Under the pieces are notes generated by a model, which ran no database searches, was not told the origin of the DNA, and saw nothing but the letters and a program-made list of their open reading frames with translations. Source: Phycisphaera sp. (GTDB lineage: Bacteria; Planctomycetota; Phycisphaerae; Phycisphaerales; Phycisphaeraceae). Taken from it: a DNA stretch of 40,931 nucleotides. Numbering within the stretch: position 1 is the stretch's first letter; each line of letters begins with the position of its first letter. The position numbers were made by a program, and so were the translations under genes. Location: NCBI GenBank assembly GCA_023300125.1, contig JALZVY010000153.1, forward strand, positions 1 to 40,931, in the 5' to 3' direction. Positions 18,826-28,761 of the stretch are shown here, in pieces.

Positions 18826-18955
18826 AGGGAGGCTCCGAGAGCGGTTGGGGGTCAAAAAGTGCCATAGGCACGGGCGTACACCGCCCTCGGCCCCTTGGGT
18901 GAGGGACGGGTCAGGCGGATCGCGGAGTATAGCGTTTCGCAGGCCCGGGCCGGCT

Positions 18956-20077
18956 TTAGCCCCGCAGCGGGGGGTTGGCCTGTGCCGCGGGGCGAGGGCC
19001 TGGGCCCCGTGAGGGGGACGCCGCTGCAGGTTTGCCCCCGGTCGAGGGGGGCTCAGCGGCGATATCGGGGATCGGCGTGGTCGAGGCCTCGGCCAGCAAC
19101 TCGGCCGCTCCGCGGTTGAGAAGGTCTTGGGTGACCGATTTCACCAGCCGCCGCAGATCGCCGGTTTTGCAGCGTTCGTCGGCTTCAAGGCTGGTTTGGC
19201 CGTCGGCGGACAGGACACGGACCCGCAGGCGGAACCAGTGGGCGTCGGCATTGCGCCGGGCCACGGTCTCGGAGGCGGGCAGCTGCTCGGCCAGCACCGC
19301 GATGGGCGAGTAGCAGTCGGCCCCAAGCCGGGCGACCGCTTCGCGTTCGGCGTGCACCGCGGTGGACGCACGCGAGGAGTTCAGCGGCAGGCAGCGCTGC
19401 AGGGTCACGTGGTCCACGGCGCGGCAGCACAGGGCCAGGGCGCCTTGGCCCGCGGCGGGCAGCACGGTTTCTGCGCTCAGGGGGCGTTCGGCGTGCTCGG
19501 CCAGGCCCAGGCGGTGCAGCCCCGCGGCGGCCAAGATCGTGGCGTCAAACACCTGGCCGCCGGATTCGGCACTCGCGGCCATCACGCGGTTCAGGCGGGT
19601 GTCGACATTGCCACGCAGCACCGCCACCCGCACGTCGGGGCGTTGACGCTGAACCTGGGCTGCGCGGCGTGGGCTGGACGTTCCCAAAAGCGCCCCGGCG
19701 GGCAAGTCTTTGAGCCGCGCGTAACGCTCGCGGCTAATCAAGCAGTCGTGGGCCGGGGCCCGCTTGGGCACCGCGGCGAGCTGCATGCCCGGCACCGCCT
19801 CGTCGCGGCTGACCGGCAGGTCTTTCAGTGAGTGCACCGCCACGTCGGCCTGGCCGCTGAGCACCGCGTGGTCCACGGCGTTGGTGAACAGCCCCTTGCC
19901 GCCCACATCGGCCAGCAGGCCGGCGCTGCGTTGGTCGCCTTCGCTCTGCACCCAGTGGTGCAGCACCTCAATGTTGGGGTGCAGCTTCCGCAGCGCCGCA
20001 GCGACACGCTCGGCTTGGATGCGTGCCAGCCGGCTCTTGCGCGACGCGATCACAATGGGTTGACGGCTTCGTCTCAA
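18956..20077 (-). CDS. hemC: Hydroxymethylbilane synthase (porphobilinogen deaminase)
   Basis: Polymerises four porphobilinogens into hydroxymethylbilane for heme and corrin synthesis. Motifs include IVIASRKSRLARIQAERV, GDQRSAGLLADVGGKGLFT, DVAVHSLKDLPV (active-site loop), LGTSSPRRAAQVQRQRP, and ADCYSPIAVLAE with the Cys that carries the dipyrromethane cofactor (usually GGCxxPxG, so the surrounding residues are divergent). The start is uncertain: I chose TTG 20077 with AGG 9 nt upstream. The frame is open to a GTG at 20263, which would overlap the promoter region of the symporter gene. The Pro/Ala-rich C-terminal tail adds about 45 residues beyond typical HemC. Confidence 0.9.
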   Translation of the reverse strand: MRRSRQPIVIASRKSRLARIQAERVAAALRKLHPNIEVLHHWVQSEGDQRSAGLLADVGGKGLFTNAVDHAVLSGQADVAVHSLKDLPVSRDEAVPGMQLAAVPKRAPAHDCLISRERYARLKDLPAGALLGTSSPRRAAQVQRQRPDVRVAVLRGNVDTRLNRVMAASAESGGQVFDATILAAAGLHRLGLAEHAERPLSAETVLPAAGQGALALCCRAVDHVTLQRCLPLNSSRASTAVHAEREAVARLGADCYSPIAVLAEQLPASETVARRNADAHWFRLRVRVLSADGQTSLEADERCKTGDLRRLVKSVTQDLLNRGAAELLAEASTTPIPDIAAEPPSTGGKPAAASPSRGPGPRPAAQANPPLRG

Positions 20078-20146
20078 AGGTGCAAACCTGGATCGTACGA
20101 CATGCGGCAGACAAGAAACGGGAGGGTGGTGAAATACACAATTTCC

Positions 20147-20160
20147 GACCCTGAAGGGTC
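20147..20160. promoter_or_regulatory. Small GACCCT/AGGGTC inverted repeat between hemC and the symporter gene
   Basis: A perfect dyad of two 6-bp arms separated by GA lies in the 212-bp divergent region. An actata/TATAGT hexamer (20162-20167) and a TATAAA (20217-20222) nearby could be -10 elements for hemC and the symporter respectively, but no good -35 is present for either. An operator role is only a suggestion. Confidence 0.25.
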
Positions 20161-20289
20161 CACTATACCGCCACGCCGGGCGGCGCCTAGAGCCCCCCTG
20201 TGGGTGGCCCTGCGGGTATAAACAATGAGCCGCACAGGCGCGTTCCCATGCGCGGTTCAGCACGTGTTTTCATCTGGAGCATCCTTTTT

Positions 20290-21759
<1,470 letters not shown>

Positions 21760-21836
21760 TCGGCCCAGGCCAACTGCTCTAAACTGCGGGTTGACCCTCC
21801 CGCATACCCCTTCGCATCCCCACCGAGAATGACGAC

Positions 21837-22046
21837 ATGGCCCGACTGATCCCCAACTCTGCCACCGGCCCGATCAAAGTCGATCCACAAGAAAAAGCGG
21901 TGTACATCTGCGCCTGCGGCCTCTCGCAGAACGCCCCGTACTGCGACGGCAGCCACAGCATGGGCCGCAAGCAAGAGACCGACGACACGAAGGTCTACCA
22001 GTACGACACCGATCTCAAGACCGTCGTGAAAGAACACGACGCCTAA
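21837..22046 (+). CDS. CDGSH-type iron-sulfur protein
   Basis: A 69-residue small protein with one CDGSH motif, CACGLSQNAPYCDGSH, which gives three Cys and one His to bind a [2Fe-2S] cluster. The spacing (CxC, then Cys-Asp-Gly, then His) is exact for the family. Such proteins transfer electrons or clusters; the specific role here is unknown. It lies 77 nt after the symporter gene on the same strand with only a weak ribosome site, so it may or may not share a transcript. The next gene (dnaE) is convergent. Confidence 0.92.
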   Translation: MARLIPNSATGPIKVDPQEKAVYICACGLSQNAPYCDGSHSMGRKQETDDTKVYQYDTDLKTVVKEHDA

Positions 22047-22129
22047 GCACGGGCTTGAGACGCGCCTGTCGCGTGCTGGAATGATGCGGCGCAGCATGGG
22101 GCTTCTTTGGAAAGCCCGTCTGGTCAACG

Positions 22130-25100
22130 CTAGTTGTCCAGGCGTGCCAGGCTGGCGCCGCCGTCGTCGTGCATGGCGAAGACCAACTCGCCCTCGCGTT
22201 TGGCTTCGCCGAATTTTTCGACGGATTTTTTGCGGTTGATCTTCGGCGCCCCGTGCAGCTCGCAGCGGGCGCTGCGGCCTGCCAGGTTGCCCATCACGGT
22301 CTGCACGCCTTCGATCATGAGTTCGTCGGCGGCCACGTGCAGGCCGTTGAGCCGCAGCTCCACCGCGGTGTTTTGTTGCCGCAGATCCAGCAGCACCTCG
22401 GCGGATGCCGCGCCCGAGGCCCGGCCGCGTTGGCCGGCTTGGCGCAGCACTTCGCGCAGCTGGTTCAGCTGCACGTTGCTTTGGCCGTTGAAGTCGGCGT
22501 CTGCTTGGTCTTCCACGATGATCCGCACCGTGCGGGTGAGCGCCGCGCGGGCCTGGGTCACGGGGATCACCCGGTCCACGATGATGTTGGGTTCTTCGCG
22601 GCGCCGGTCCACCTTGCCTTTGAGAAAGACCACCGCGTCGGTTTCTAGGAAATTCGCGTTGGTGGCGTAGGTGTCGGCGAAGCACACCGCGTCGACCTTG
22701 TTGCCGCTGGCGTCTTCCAGGGTCAGCATCGCCATCTTGCTGCCCGCCGAGCGGCCGTTTTTCACCAGCGTGGGCCGCACGCGGCTGAGCATGCCCCCGA
22801 CCACCAGCTCTTGGCCCGCGGGCAGGCCGTACACGTCTTCGATGTTGCTCTGGCTGAAGTTCTCAAGCTCTCGGGCGTGGTCTTGCAGGGGGTGGCTGCT
22901 GGCATACAACCCCATCACCGCTTTCTCGAAATCCAGCGTTTGTTTTTTGGTCCACGGCGTGGTGGAAGGCAGTTCGGGTTCAGCCGACGCCGCTTCTTCG
23001 GCGGGCCCGTCGTCCGCGGCCAGGCCCATGCCGAACATGCCCATTTGCCCCGAGGCCTTGTCGGCCGCGGCCCGCTGGCCGCCCTTCATCGCGCCTTCCA
23101 GGGCGGCCAGCAGGGCGGCGCGTTGTTCAAGTGAATACATCCCGTCGAAAGCCCCGGCCTTGATGAGGGCTTCCAGGGTGCTCTTGTTGCAGGCCCGCAG
23201 GTCCACGCGCTCGCAGAAGTCGTGCAGGCCTTTGAACGGACCGTTCTTGGTGCGGTCGCCGATCACGCTCTTCATCGCTTTTTCGCCCACGCCCTTGATG
23301 GCCGAGAGCCCGAAGCGGATGTGCCCTGTGTCGGGGGTGTGTTTTTCGTCGGGTCCGTAGACCACGGTGAAGGCCACGTCCGAGAGGTTGATGTCCGGGG
23401 GCTTGACCTCGACGCCGCGTCCCCCGCCGGGCAGCCGCAGCTGCTTGCAGGCGTCGATGTACTCCACCACCTTGTCGGTGTTCACCGACTCGTAGGTCAG
23501 CACGCCAGCCATGTACTGGATGGGGAAGTGGGTCTTGAGGTAGGCCGTTTGGTAGGCGACGATCGCGTAGCCCGTCGAGTGGCTCTTGTTGAAGCCGTAG
23601 CCCGCGAATTTCAGGATCAGATCGAAGAGCTCGCCGGATTTCTTTTCATCCACCCCGCGGCTGTCGGCGCCTTTGACGAAGTCCGCCCGCGCGGCGTTGA
23701 TGGTTTTTTCTTTCTTCTTGCTGATCGCCTTGATGATCGAGTACGCCTCGCGGAGCTGGATGCCGCCCAGCTCGTTGAGCACCTGCATGATCTGCTCTTG
23801 GTAGACCATGATGCCGTAGGTCTCGGCGGTGAGCCGGTCCACGATCTCGTGCACCTTGGGCGTGGCCTCGGTGCCGTGCTTGCGTGCGTTGTAGTTGGGG
23901 ATCAGCTCCATGGGCCCGGGCCGGTACAACGCGTTGGCCGCGATGAGGTCTTCCAGCCGGTCGGGCTTCATGGCCATGAGCAGGTTGCGCATGCCGCCCG
24001 ATTCAAACTGAAACACGCCCGCGGTTTCGCCGCGGGAGAACAGCTCCAGCACCCGCGGGTCGTCGTAGGTCAGGCGTTCGAGATCCAGTGGGTCTGCGGG
24101 CGGTTCTTTGCCTTCTTCCGCAACGGTGGCGGCGATGGTTTCTGCGTCGAGGCTTTGCTGGGTCAGCAGCTTGCCGCGCTCGATGATCGAGAGCGTGCGC
24201 AGGCCCAGGAAGTCCATCTTCAGCAGGCCGACTTTTTCGCACGTTGGCCCGTCCCACTGGGTGACGGTGATTTCTTCTTTTTTGCCGCCGCTGCTACTCA
24301 CCGCGCGGTACAGCGGCACGATGTTGTCCAGCGGCTGGGTGGCCACGATCACGCCCGCCGCGTGAACGCCCGCGTGGCGGGCCAGGCCTTCGAGGCGCCG
24401 GGCGGTGTCGTAGGTGGATTGCAGCTGGGGCTGGCTGCCGCACAATTCGCGCAGCTCGCTGTTTTCATCCCATGCGCTGGTGAGCGTGGTCGAGAGACCG
24501 TCGCCGATCAGCTTGCAGAGCTTGTCCACGTCGGCCAAAGACACGTCGTGCACGCGGCCCACGTCGCGGATCGCGGCGCGGGCTTTGAGGGTGCCGAAGG
24601 TGATGATCTGGGCGACGTGGCCGTATTTTTCGCGCACGAACTTGATCAGGTCGCCCCGGCCGTCTTGGCACATATCGATATCGATATCGGGGTATTCGGT
24701 GCGGTCCGGGTCGGTGAAGCGTTCGAACAGCAGCCCGTAGTGCACCGGGCAGGCGTTGCTCAAGCCCAGGCAGAAGCCGGTCATGGTGCCCACGCCCGAT
24801 CCACGGGCCAGCACCGGGATCTCGCGGTCGCGGGCTTCGTTGGTGAAGTCCCACACGATGATGAAGTAGGCGCTGATCAGCTTGTCTTTGAGCACCTTGA
24901 GCTCGCGCTCGATGCGCTTGCGGATCGCCTCGGTCTCGCCGTCGGGGCCGTAGCGCCAGATCGCGCCCGCCTCGGTCAGCAAGCGCAGGGCGCCGTCGCA
25001 CTGCTCTTTGAGGTCGTCTTCGCTGTCGGTGTCTTTTTCGCTGTCAAATGGAAACACCCGCAGGGTGTTGCAGAACGTGCGGATCCACGCGGTGCTGCCT

Positions 25101-26125
25101 TCGGGGTGGTCGCAGCCGGCGGTGAAGTCGGCGATGACTTTTTTGGCGCCCTCGGCGTCGCTGGGAAGGCCCGGCAGGTCGGTTTCGATGCGCACCACCG
25201 GGGCGTGGTTGGCCGAAAAATCGATCTCGACGTTGCAGCGGTCTGCAATTTTGGCGGTGTTTTCGATGGCTTCGGGGCACTTGTCGCCGAAGTGGGCCCA
25301 CATCTCGTCGGCGGATTTCACGTACAGGTCGCGCGGGTAGTGCAGCCGGCTTTCGTCGGTTTTGATCTTGCCCATCGAGATGCAGCACAGCGTGTCGTGC
25401 GCGTCCCAGTCGTCGGCGGTGAGGAAGTGCGCGTCGTTGTCGCACACCAAGGGCAGGTCCAACTCGCGGGCCAAGCGGATGGTGTGCTCGTTGAGTTCGA
25501 CCTGCAGATTTTCGGCGTGGTGCTGAAGCTCGAGGTAGAAGCGTGGCTCGCCGTCGGGCCCAGGAGGGAAGACCTTGGCGTGCCACTGGGCCTCGGCTTT
25601 GGCCCGCTCGTAGTGGGCCTCGTCGCGGCTTTCGTGATACTTCTTGAGGTGAAAGGCGATCGAGGAGCCCAGGTGCCCGTTGATGGCGATCAGCCCGTCT
25701 GACCACTGCTCCAGCGTGCCTTTGTCCATCCGCGGTTTGAAGTAGAAGCCTTTGAGGTAGGCGTCGGACGACAGCTTGATCAGGTTTTTCCAGCCGGTCT
25801 GGTTTTCCGCCAGCAGCACCAGGTGGAAGCCCCCGTCGCTGACCCCGGTGTATTCCTTGTAGGTGCGGTCGCTGGGGCGGCCGTCGACGTCCGGGGCGAC
25901 GTAGGCCTCGATGCCCAAGATGGGCTTGATGCCTTCGCTCTTGGCCAGTTTGTAGAACTCGGCGCAGTTGTGCAGGTTCCCGTGGTCGGTCACCGCCACC
26001 GCGTCCATGCCCAGTTCTTTCACGCGCTTCACCAGCCGGTCCAGGCGGTTGCCGCCGTCCAGCAGGCTGTACTGGCTGTGCAGGTGCAGGTGGACGAATC
26101 GCGGGGCTTTGGATTTCTTGACCAT
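22130..26125 (-). CDS. dnaE: DNA polymerase III alpha subunit DnaE
   Basis: The replicative DNA polymerase of family C, about 1331 residues, longer than E. coli DnaE (about 1160). An N-terminal PHP domain starts FVHLHLHSQYSLLDG with VTDHGNLHNCAEF. The palm carries PDIDIDMCQDGRGD (two catalytic Asp, about residue 480) and LKMDFLGLRTL (third Asp, about residue 637). The finger/tau-side motifs YQEQIMQVLNELGG and YGFNKSHSTGYAIVAYQTAYL follow, then helix-hairpin-helix and OB-fold parts near the C-terminus. An acidic insert (KDTDSEDDLKEQ) lies before the palm. ATG 26125 is preferred; an in-frame GTG at 26170 would add 15 residues. No Shine-Dalgarno is present; see the adjacent -10-like box. Confidence 0.96.
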   Translation of the reverse strand: MVKKSKAPRFVHLHLHSQYSLLDGGNRLDRLVKRVKELGMDAVAVTDHGNLHNCAEFYKLAKSEGIKPILGIEAYVAPDVDGRPSDRTYKEYTGVSDGGFHLVLLAENQTGWKNLIKLSSDAYLKGFYFKPRMDKGTLEQWSDGLIAINGHLGSSIAFHLKKYHESRDEAHYERAKAEAQWHAKVFPPGPDGEPRFYLELQHHAENLQVELNEHTIRLARELDLPLVCDNDAHFLTADDWDAHDTLCCISMGKIKTDESRLHYPRDLYVKSADEMWAHFGDKCPEAIENTAKIADRCNVEIDFSANHAPVVRIETDLPGLPSDAEGAKKVIADFTAGCDHPEGSTAWIRTFCNTLRVFPFDSEKDTDSEDDLKEQCDGALRLLTEAGAIWRYGPDGETEAIRKRIERELKVLKDKLISAYFIIVWDFTNEARDREIPVLARGSGVGTMTGFCLGLSNACPVHYGLLFERFTDPDRTEYPDIDIDMCQDGRGDLIKFVREKYGHVAQIITFGTLKARAAIRDVGRVHDVSLADVDKLCKLIGDGLSTTLTSAWDENSELRELCGSQPQLQSTYDTARRLEGLARHAGVHAAGVIVATQPLDNIVPLYRAVSSSGGKKEEITVTQWDGPTCEKVGLLKMDFLGLRTLSIIERGKLLTQQSLDAETIAATVAEEGKEPPADPLDLERLTYDDPRVLELFSRGETAGVFQFESGGMRNLLMAMKPDRLEDLIAANALYRPGPMELIPNYNARKHGTEATPKVHEIVDRLTAETYGIMVYQEQIMQVLNELGGIQLREAYSIIKAISKKKEKTINAARADFVKGADSRGVDEKKSGELFDLILKFAGYGFNKSHSTGYAIVAYQTAYLKTHFPIQYMAGVLTYESVNTDKVVEYIDACKQLRLPGGGRGVEVKPPDINLSDVAFTVVYGPDEKHTPDTGHIRFGLSAIKGVGEKAMKSVIGDRTKNGPFKGLHDFCERVDLRACNKSTLEALIKAGAFDGMYSLEQRAALLAALEGAMKGGQRAAADKASGQMGMFGMGLAADDGPAEEAASAEPELPSTTPWTKKQTLDFEKAVMGLYASSHPLQDHARELENFSQSNIEDVYGLPAGQELVVGGMLSRVRPTLVKNGRSAGSKMAMLTLEDASGNKVDAVCFADTYATNANFLETDAVVFLKGKVDRRREEPNIIVDRVIPVTQARAALTRTVRIIVEDQADADFNGQSNVQLNQLREVLRQAGQRGRASGAASAEVLLDLRQQNTAVELRLNGLHVAADELMIEGVQTVMGNLAGRSARCELHGAPKINRKKSVEKFGEAKREGELVFAMHDDGGASLARLDN

Positions 26126-26132
26126 GAGGCCG

Positions 26133-26138
26133 ATTGTA
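26133..26138 (-). promoter_or_regulatory. Candidate -10 box (TACAAT) 7 nt before the dnaE start
   Basis: On the minus strand TACAAT (5 of 6 to consensus) is followed by CGGCCTC and then ATG 26125. This places the expected transcription start at or within a base or two of the start codon. There is no Shine-Dalgarno. No clear -35 is visible at 16-18 nt. Confidence 0.45.
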
Positions 26139-26184
26139 CGTTGGGGCTTGAATGACTTTTGTTTGGCCACGCCGTCGCGGGGCG

Positions 26185-26190
26185 TACAAT
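26185..26190 (+). promoter_or_regulatory. Candidate -10 box (TACAAT) for the ThuA lipoprotein gene
   Basis: On the plus strand TACAAT ends 42 nt before ATG 26233, which would give a leader of about 36 nt. It lies 46 bp from the oppositely oriented TACAAT of dnaE, so the two divergent promoters share a compact control region. Confidence 0.4.
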
Positions 26191-26232
26191 CCGCGACTTA
26201 CCCCCGACGCTCTCATCCACGGATTCAAAATC

Positions 26233-27090
26233 ATGTTTAAGCCCTTGTTGGTCGCGTTTTTCGGTCTTGGCTTCGGCCTGAGCCTCGGTGTGGTCGCGGG
26301 ATGCGCCGATGCCCAACCCGCCCCGCAAGCCGATGCGGCCCCTAAGCCAGCCTCGTTTGAAGCTCAGGATTTGGACAAAGGCCCCTTTTCGGTGCTGGTG
26401 TTCAGCAAAACCGCGAAGTACCGCCACAAGTCGATCCCCGCGGGTAACACCATGCTGGTGGAGTTGGGGCAGGCCCACGGCTTCAGTGTCGAAGTCACCG
26501 AAGACGCCAAAGCCTTTACCGACGACAACCTCAAGCGCTTCGCGGTGGTGGTTTTTCACAACACCACCGGCGACGTGCTGGATGAAATGCAGGAAGACGT
26601 TTTTGAGCGCTTTATTCAGGCCGGCGGGGGCTTTGCGGGCGTGCACGCGGCGACGGACACCGAATACGACTGGCCTTGGTACAACCAATTGGTCGGGGCC
26701 TACTTCGCGGGTCACCCGAAGGTGCAGCCCGCCCGCCACGACGTGGTCGACGGAGACCACCCCTCGACCCAGCACTTGCCGCCAAGCTTCAATCGCACCG
26801 ACGAGTGGTACGACTTCAAGAAGTACAACGACGAGGTCAACGTGCTGCTGACCCTCGACGAGACGTCTTACAACGCCAAGAAAAAGAGCGCGATGGGCGA
26901 TTTTCACCCCATTGCCTGGTACCACGCGTTCGATGGCGGCCGGGCGTGGTACACCGGCGGGGGGCATACCAAGGCGGCGTTTTCTGAGCCGGCATTCCGT
27001 CAGCATGTGCTGGGTGGGATTTTTTGGGCCGCGGGGCGTGGTCTGCCTGAAACCAGTGAGATGAAAGCCGAAGGTGCGGAGGCCCCCTGA
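26233..27090 (+). CDS. ThuA-domain lipoprotein
   Basis: A 285-residue protein with a lipoprotein signal (hydrophobic LLVAFFGLGFGLSLGVVAGC; lipobox VAGC), then a ThuA-like domain of the class I glutamine amidotransferase fold: FSVLVFSKTAKYRHKSI, VVVFHNTTGDVLDEMQ, GGGFAGVHAATDTEYDWPWY, and ending with HPIAWYHAFDGGRAWYTGGGHTKAAF. ThuA proteins are linked to disaccharide or glycoside metabolism and are abundant in Planctomycetes (family knowledge); the catalytic Cys of true amidotransferases is absent. It is probably membrane-anchored. The ATG at 26233 was chosen because it starts the signal; the frame is open further upstream. Confidence 0.87.
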   Translation: MFKPLLVAFFGLGFGLSLGVVAGCADAQPAPQADAAPKPASFEAQDLDKGPFSVLVFSKTAKYRHKSIPAGNTMLVELGQAHGFSVEVTEDAKAFTDDNLKRFAVVVFHNTTGDVLDEMQEDVFERFIQAGGGFAGVHAATDTEYDWPWYNQLVGAYFAGHPKVQPARHDVVDGDHPSTQHLPPSFNRTDEWYDFKKYNDEVNVLLTLDETSYNAKKKSAMGDFHPIAWYHAFDGGRAWYTGGGHTKAAFSEPAFRQHVLGGIFWAAGRGLPETSEMKAEGAEAP

Positions 27091-27113
27091 TCGCCGGGGC
27101 CTGCGTCTGGTTC

Positions 27114-27136
27114 AAAGGCCGGAGGCTTTTGCTTTT
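27114..27136 (+). terminator. Likely terminator after the ThuA gene
   Basis: AAAGGCC (27114-27120) can pair with GGCTTTT (27124-27130) around a GGA triloop, followed by GCTTTT. The stem is short but the T-rich tail is right. It lies 24 bp after the ThuA stop. Confidence 0.5.
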
Positions 27137-27215
27137 GGGTTGCTTGGCTGCGTGCAGGGGCTGGGGTTGCCAATCGCCTTGCTTGGCGTTTTTGGCGTTC
27201 TTGGGGTCTTGGCGG

Positions 27216-27221
27216 TTTAAT
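27216..27221 (+). promoter_or_regulatory. Candidate -10 box (TTTAAT) 7 nt before the recQ start, with TTGGCG -35
   Basis: TTTAAT (5 of 6 to consensus) is followed by CTTTCCG and ATG 27229. TTGGCG at 27192-27197 lies 18 nt upstream as a 4-of-6 -35. Transcription should begin at or beside the ATG. No Shine-Dalgarno is visible. Confidence 0.5.
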
Positions 27222-27228
27222 CTTTCCG

Positions 27229-28653
27229 ATGACTGATCCGCAACGTGTTTTAAGCCAGACTTTCGGCCATGCCGCCTTCCGCGGGCGGCAGGCCCAGGTG
27301 ATCGACCGCGTGCTGGGTGGCGGCCACGCCTTGGTGTTGGCGCCCACGGGCAGCGGCAAAAGCCTGTGCTATCAGGTGCCGGCTTTGTGTGGGGTGGGGC
27401 TTACGCTGGTGCTGTCGCCGTTGATCGCGTTGATGAAAGACCAGGTGGATGCGCTGACTCGCCGGGGGGTGGCGGCCACGTTCATCAATTCGTCGTTAAG
27501 CCGGGCTGAACGCGCGGACCGTTATACGGGCCTGGCCCGCGGCGATTTCAAGGTGGTTTACGTCACGCCCGAGCGTTTCCGCAAGGCCGAGTTTTGCCAG
27601 GCTGTGGAGGCGGTGGGGGTGGGGTTGTTGGCGGTTGATGAAGCCCATTGTGTGAGCCAGTGGGGCCACGATTTTCGACCGGACTACTCGCGCTTGGCCG
27701 AGATCCGCGAGCGGCTGGGCCAGCCCACCACGATCGCGTTGACCGCGACGGCCACCACCGAGGTGCAGGCGGACATCATCACCCAGCTTGGTTTGCAGCC
27801 CGGTGAGATCCAGACGTTTCATGAGGGGATCGATCGGCCGAATCTGACCTTGGAGGTGCAAGAGCCCTACGACATGGACGCCAAGCTGGCGGCGGTGCAG
27901 CAGTTGGCCCAGCCCGGAAGCATCGTGTACTTCACGCTGATCAAGACCCTACGGGCCTTTAGTGAGCCGCTGCGCGACGCGGGCTTCCCGCATTTGAATT
28001 ATCACGGCGACCTGGACCGCCGCCAGCGCCGCGACGTGCAAGAGGCGTTCTTAGAAGAAGGCATGTCTGCCCAGGTGCCGGTGGTGCTGGCCACCAACGC
28101 CTTTGGCATGGGCATCGACAAACCGGACATCCGCGCGGTGATCCACGCCGAGCTGCCCGGTAGCCTGGAGAGCTACTACCAAGAGATCGGCCGCGCCGGC
28201 CGCGACGGCCAGCCCAGCACCTGCACGCTGCTGTACGACCAGCGCGACCTGGCCACGCAGATGGAGTTTTTGCGCTGGGCCAACCCCGATGCGGATTTTT
28301 ACGTGCGGGTGAAGAACCTGATTGAGTCGGACCACGAAGAGATCCACGCCCAGGGCCTGGAGTATCTGCGTAAGAAGCTGCTGCACCGCCAGTGGAAGCA
28401 CGACCGCCGGCTGGACACGGCCCTGGCGATGCTGGAGCGCTACGGGGTGCTGTCGCCCGATTCGGCGTGGCGTGAAGAGGACCACCCGCGTTTGGAGCTG
28501 GTGGGCGAGCTGCCCCAGGCGTTGCTGGACCCCGACCGGTTGGCCCAGAAGCTGCGCCGCGGTCAGGAGAAGCTTTTGGCGCTGGTGAACTTTGCGAAGC
28601 TGGAATCCAGCGCGGAGCGTAAGGCGTTTTTAAACGACTATTTCGGGGTTTGA
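27229..28653 (+). CDS. recQ: Short RecQ-family ATP-dependent DNA helicase
   Basis: A 474-residue superfamily 2 helicase of the RecQ family. Motif 0 FRGRQAQVIDRVL, Walker A LAPTGSGKSLCYQ, LVLSPLIALMKDQV, DEAH box with the aromatic-rich loop VDEAHCVSQWGHDFRPDY, TATAT, and the second RecA domain with IVYFTLIKTLRAF, ATNAFGMGIDKPDIR and QEIGRAGRDG are all present. It ends at KAFLNDYFGV, where RecQ normally enters its zinc-binding cysteine cluster. The first Cys of that cluster is replaced by Ala and the others, the winged helix and HRDC are absent. It is therefore a short form, not a full RecQ. The frame after the stop shows no lost continuation. Confidence 0.92.
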   Translation: MTDPQRVLSQTFGHAAFRGRQAQVIDRVLGGGHALVLAPTGSGKSLCYQVPALCGVGLTLVLSPLIALMKDQVDALTRRGVAATFINSSLSRAERADRYTGLARGDFKVVYVTPERFRKAEFCQAVEAVGVGLLAVDEAHCVSQWGHDFRPDYSRLAEIRERLGQPTTIALTATATTEVQADIITQLGLQPGEIQTFHEGIDRPNLTLEVQEPYDMDAKLAAVQQLAQPGSIVYFTLIKTLRAFSEPLRDAGFPHLNYHGDLDRRQRRDVQEAFLEEGMSAQVPVVLATNAFGMGIDKPDIRAVIHAELPGSLESYYQEIGRAGRDGQPSTCTLLYDQRDLATQMEFLRWANPDADFYVRVKNLIESDHEEIHAQGLEYLRKKLLHRQWKHDRRLDTALAMLERYGVLSPDSAWREEDHPRLELVGELPQALLDPDRLAQKLRRGQEKLLALVNFAKLESSAERKAFLNDYFGV

Positions 28654-28761
28654 GCGTGCGGCGTGGGGGGGGGTGGGATATTTTTCGGGGCTTGGGGCCG
28701 CAGTCCGTAGGATGGCGGCCCGATGGTTTTGGTTTTGACTTCCTTTTAAGCGCAGGCTCGT

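Noticed and set aside
20078..20263. Extended N-terminus of hemC to GTG 20263
   Set aside because: It would overlap the symporter promoter region, adds about 60 non-conserved residues and has no better ribosome site.
23222..25702. 826-codon plus-strand open frame
   Set aside because: It is antisense to dnaE with composition typical of complementary frames and no domain. dnaE clearly owns this region.
26126..26170. GTG start for dnaE 15 codons upstream
   Set aside because: It lacks a ribosome site, adds residues before the conserved PHP start, and the TACAAT box fits the downstream ATG.
28654..28761. A frameshift or broken continuation of recQ after its stop
   Set aside because: No reading frame after the stop encodes the expected CxxC zinc motifs, so a short form is more likely than a broken gene.
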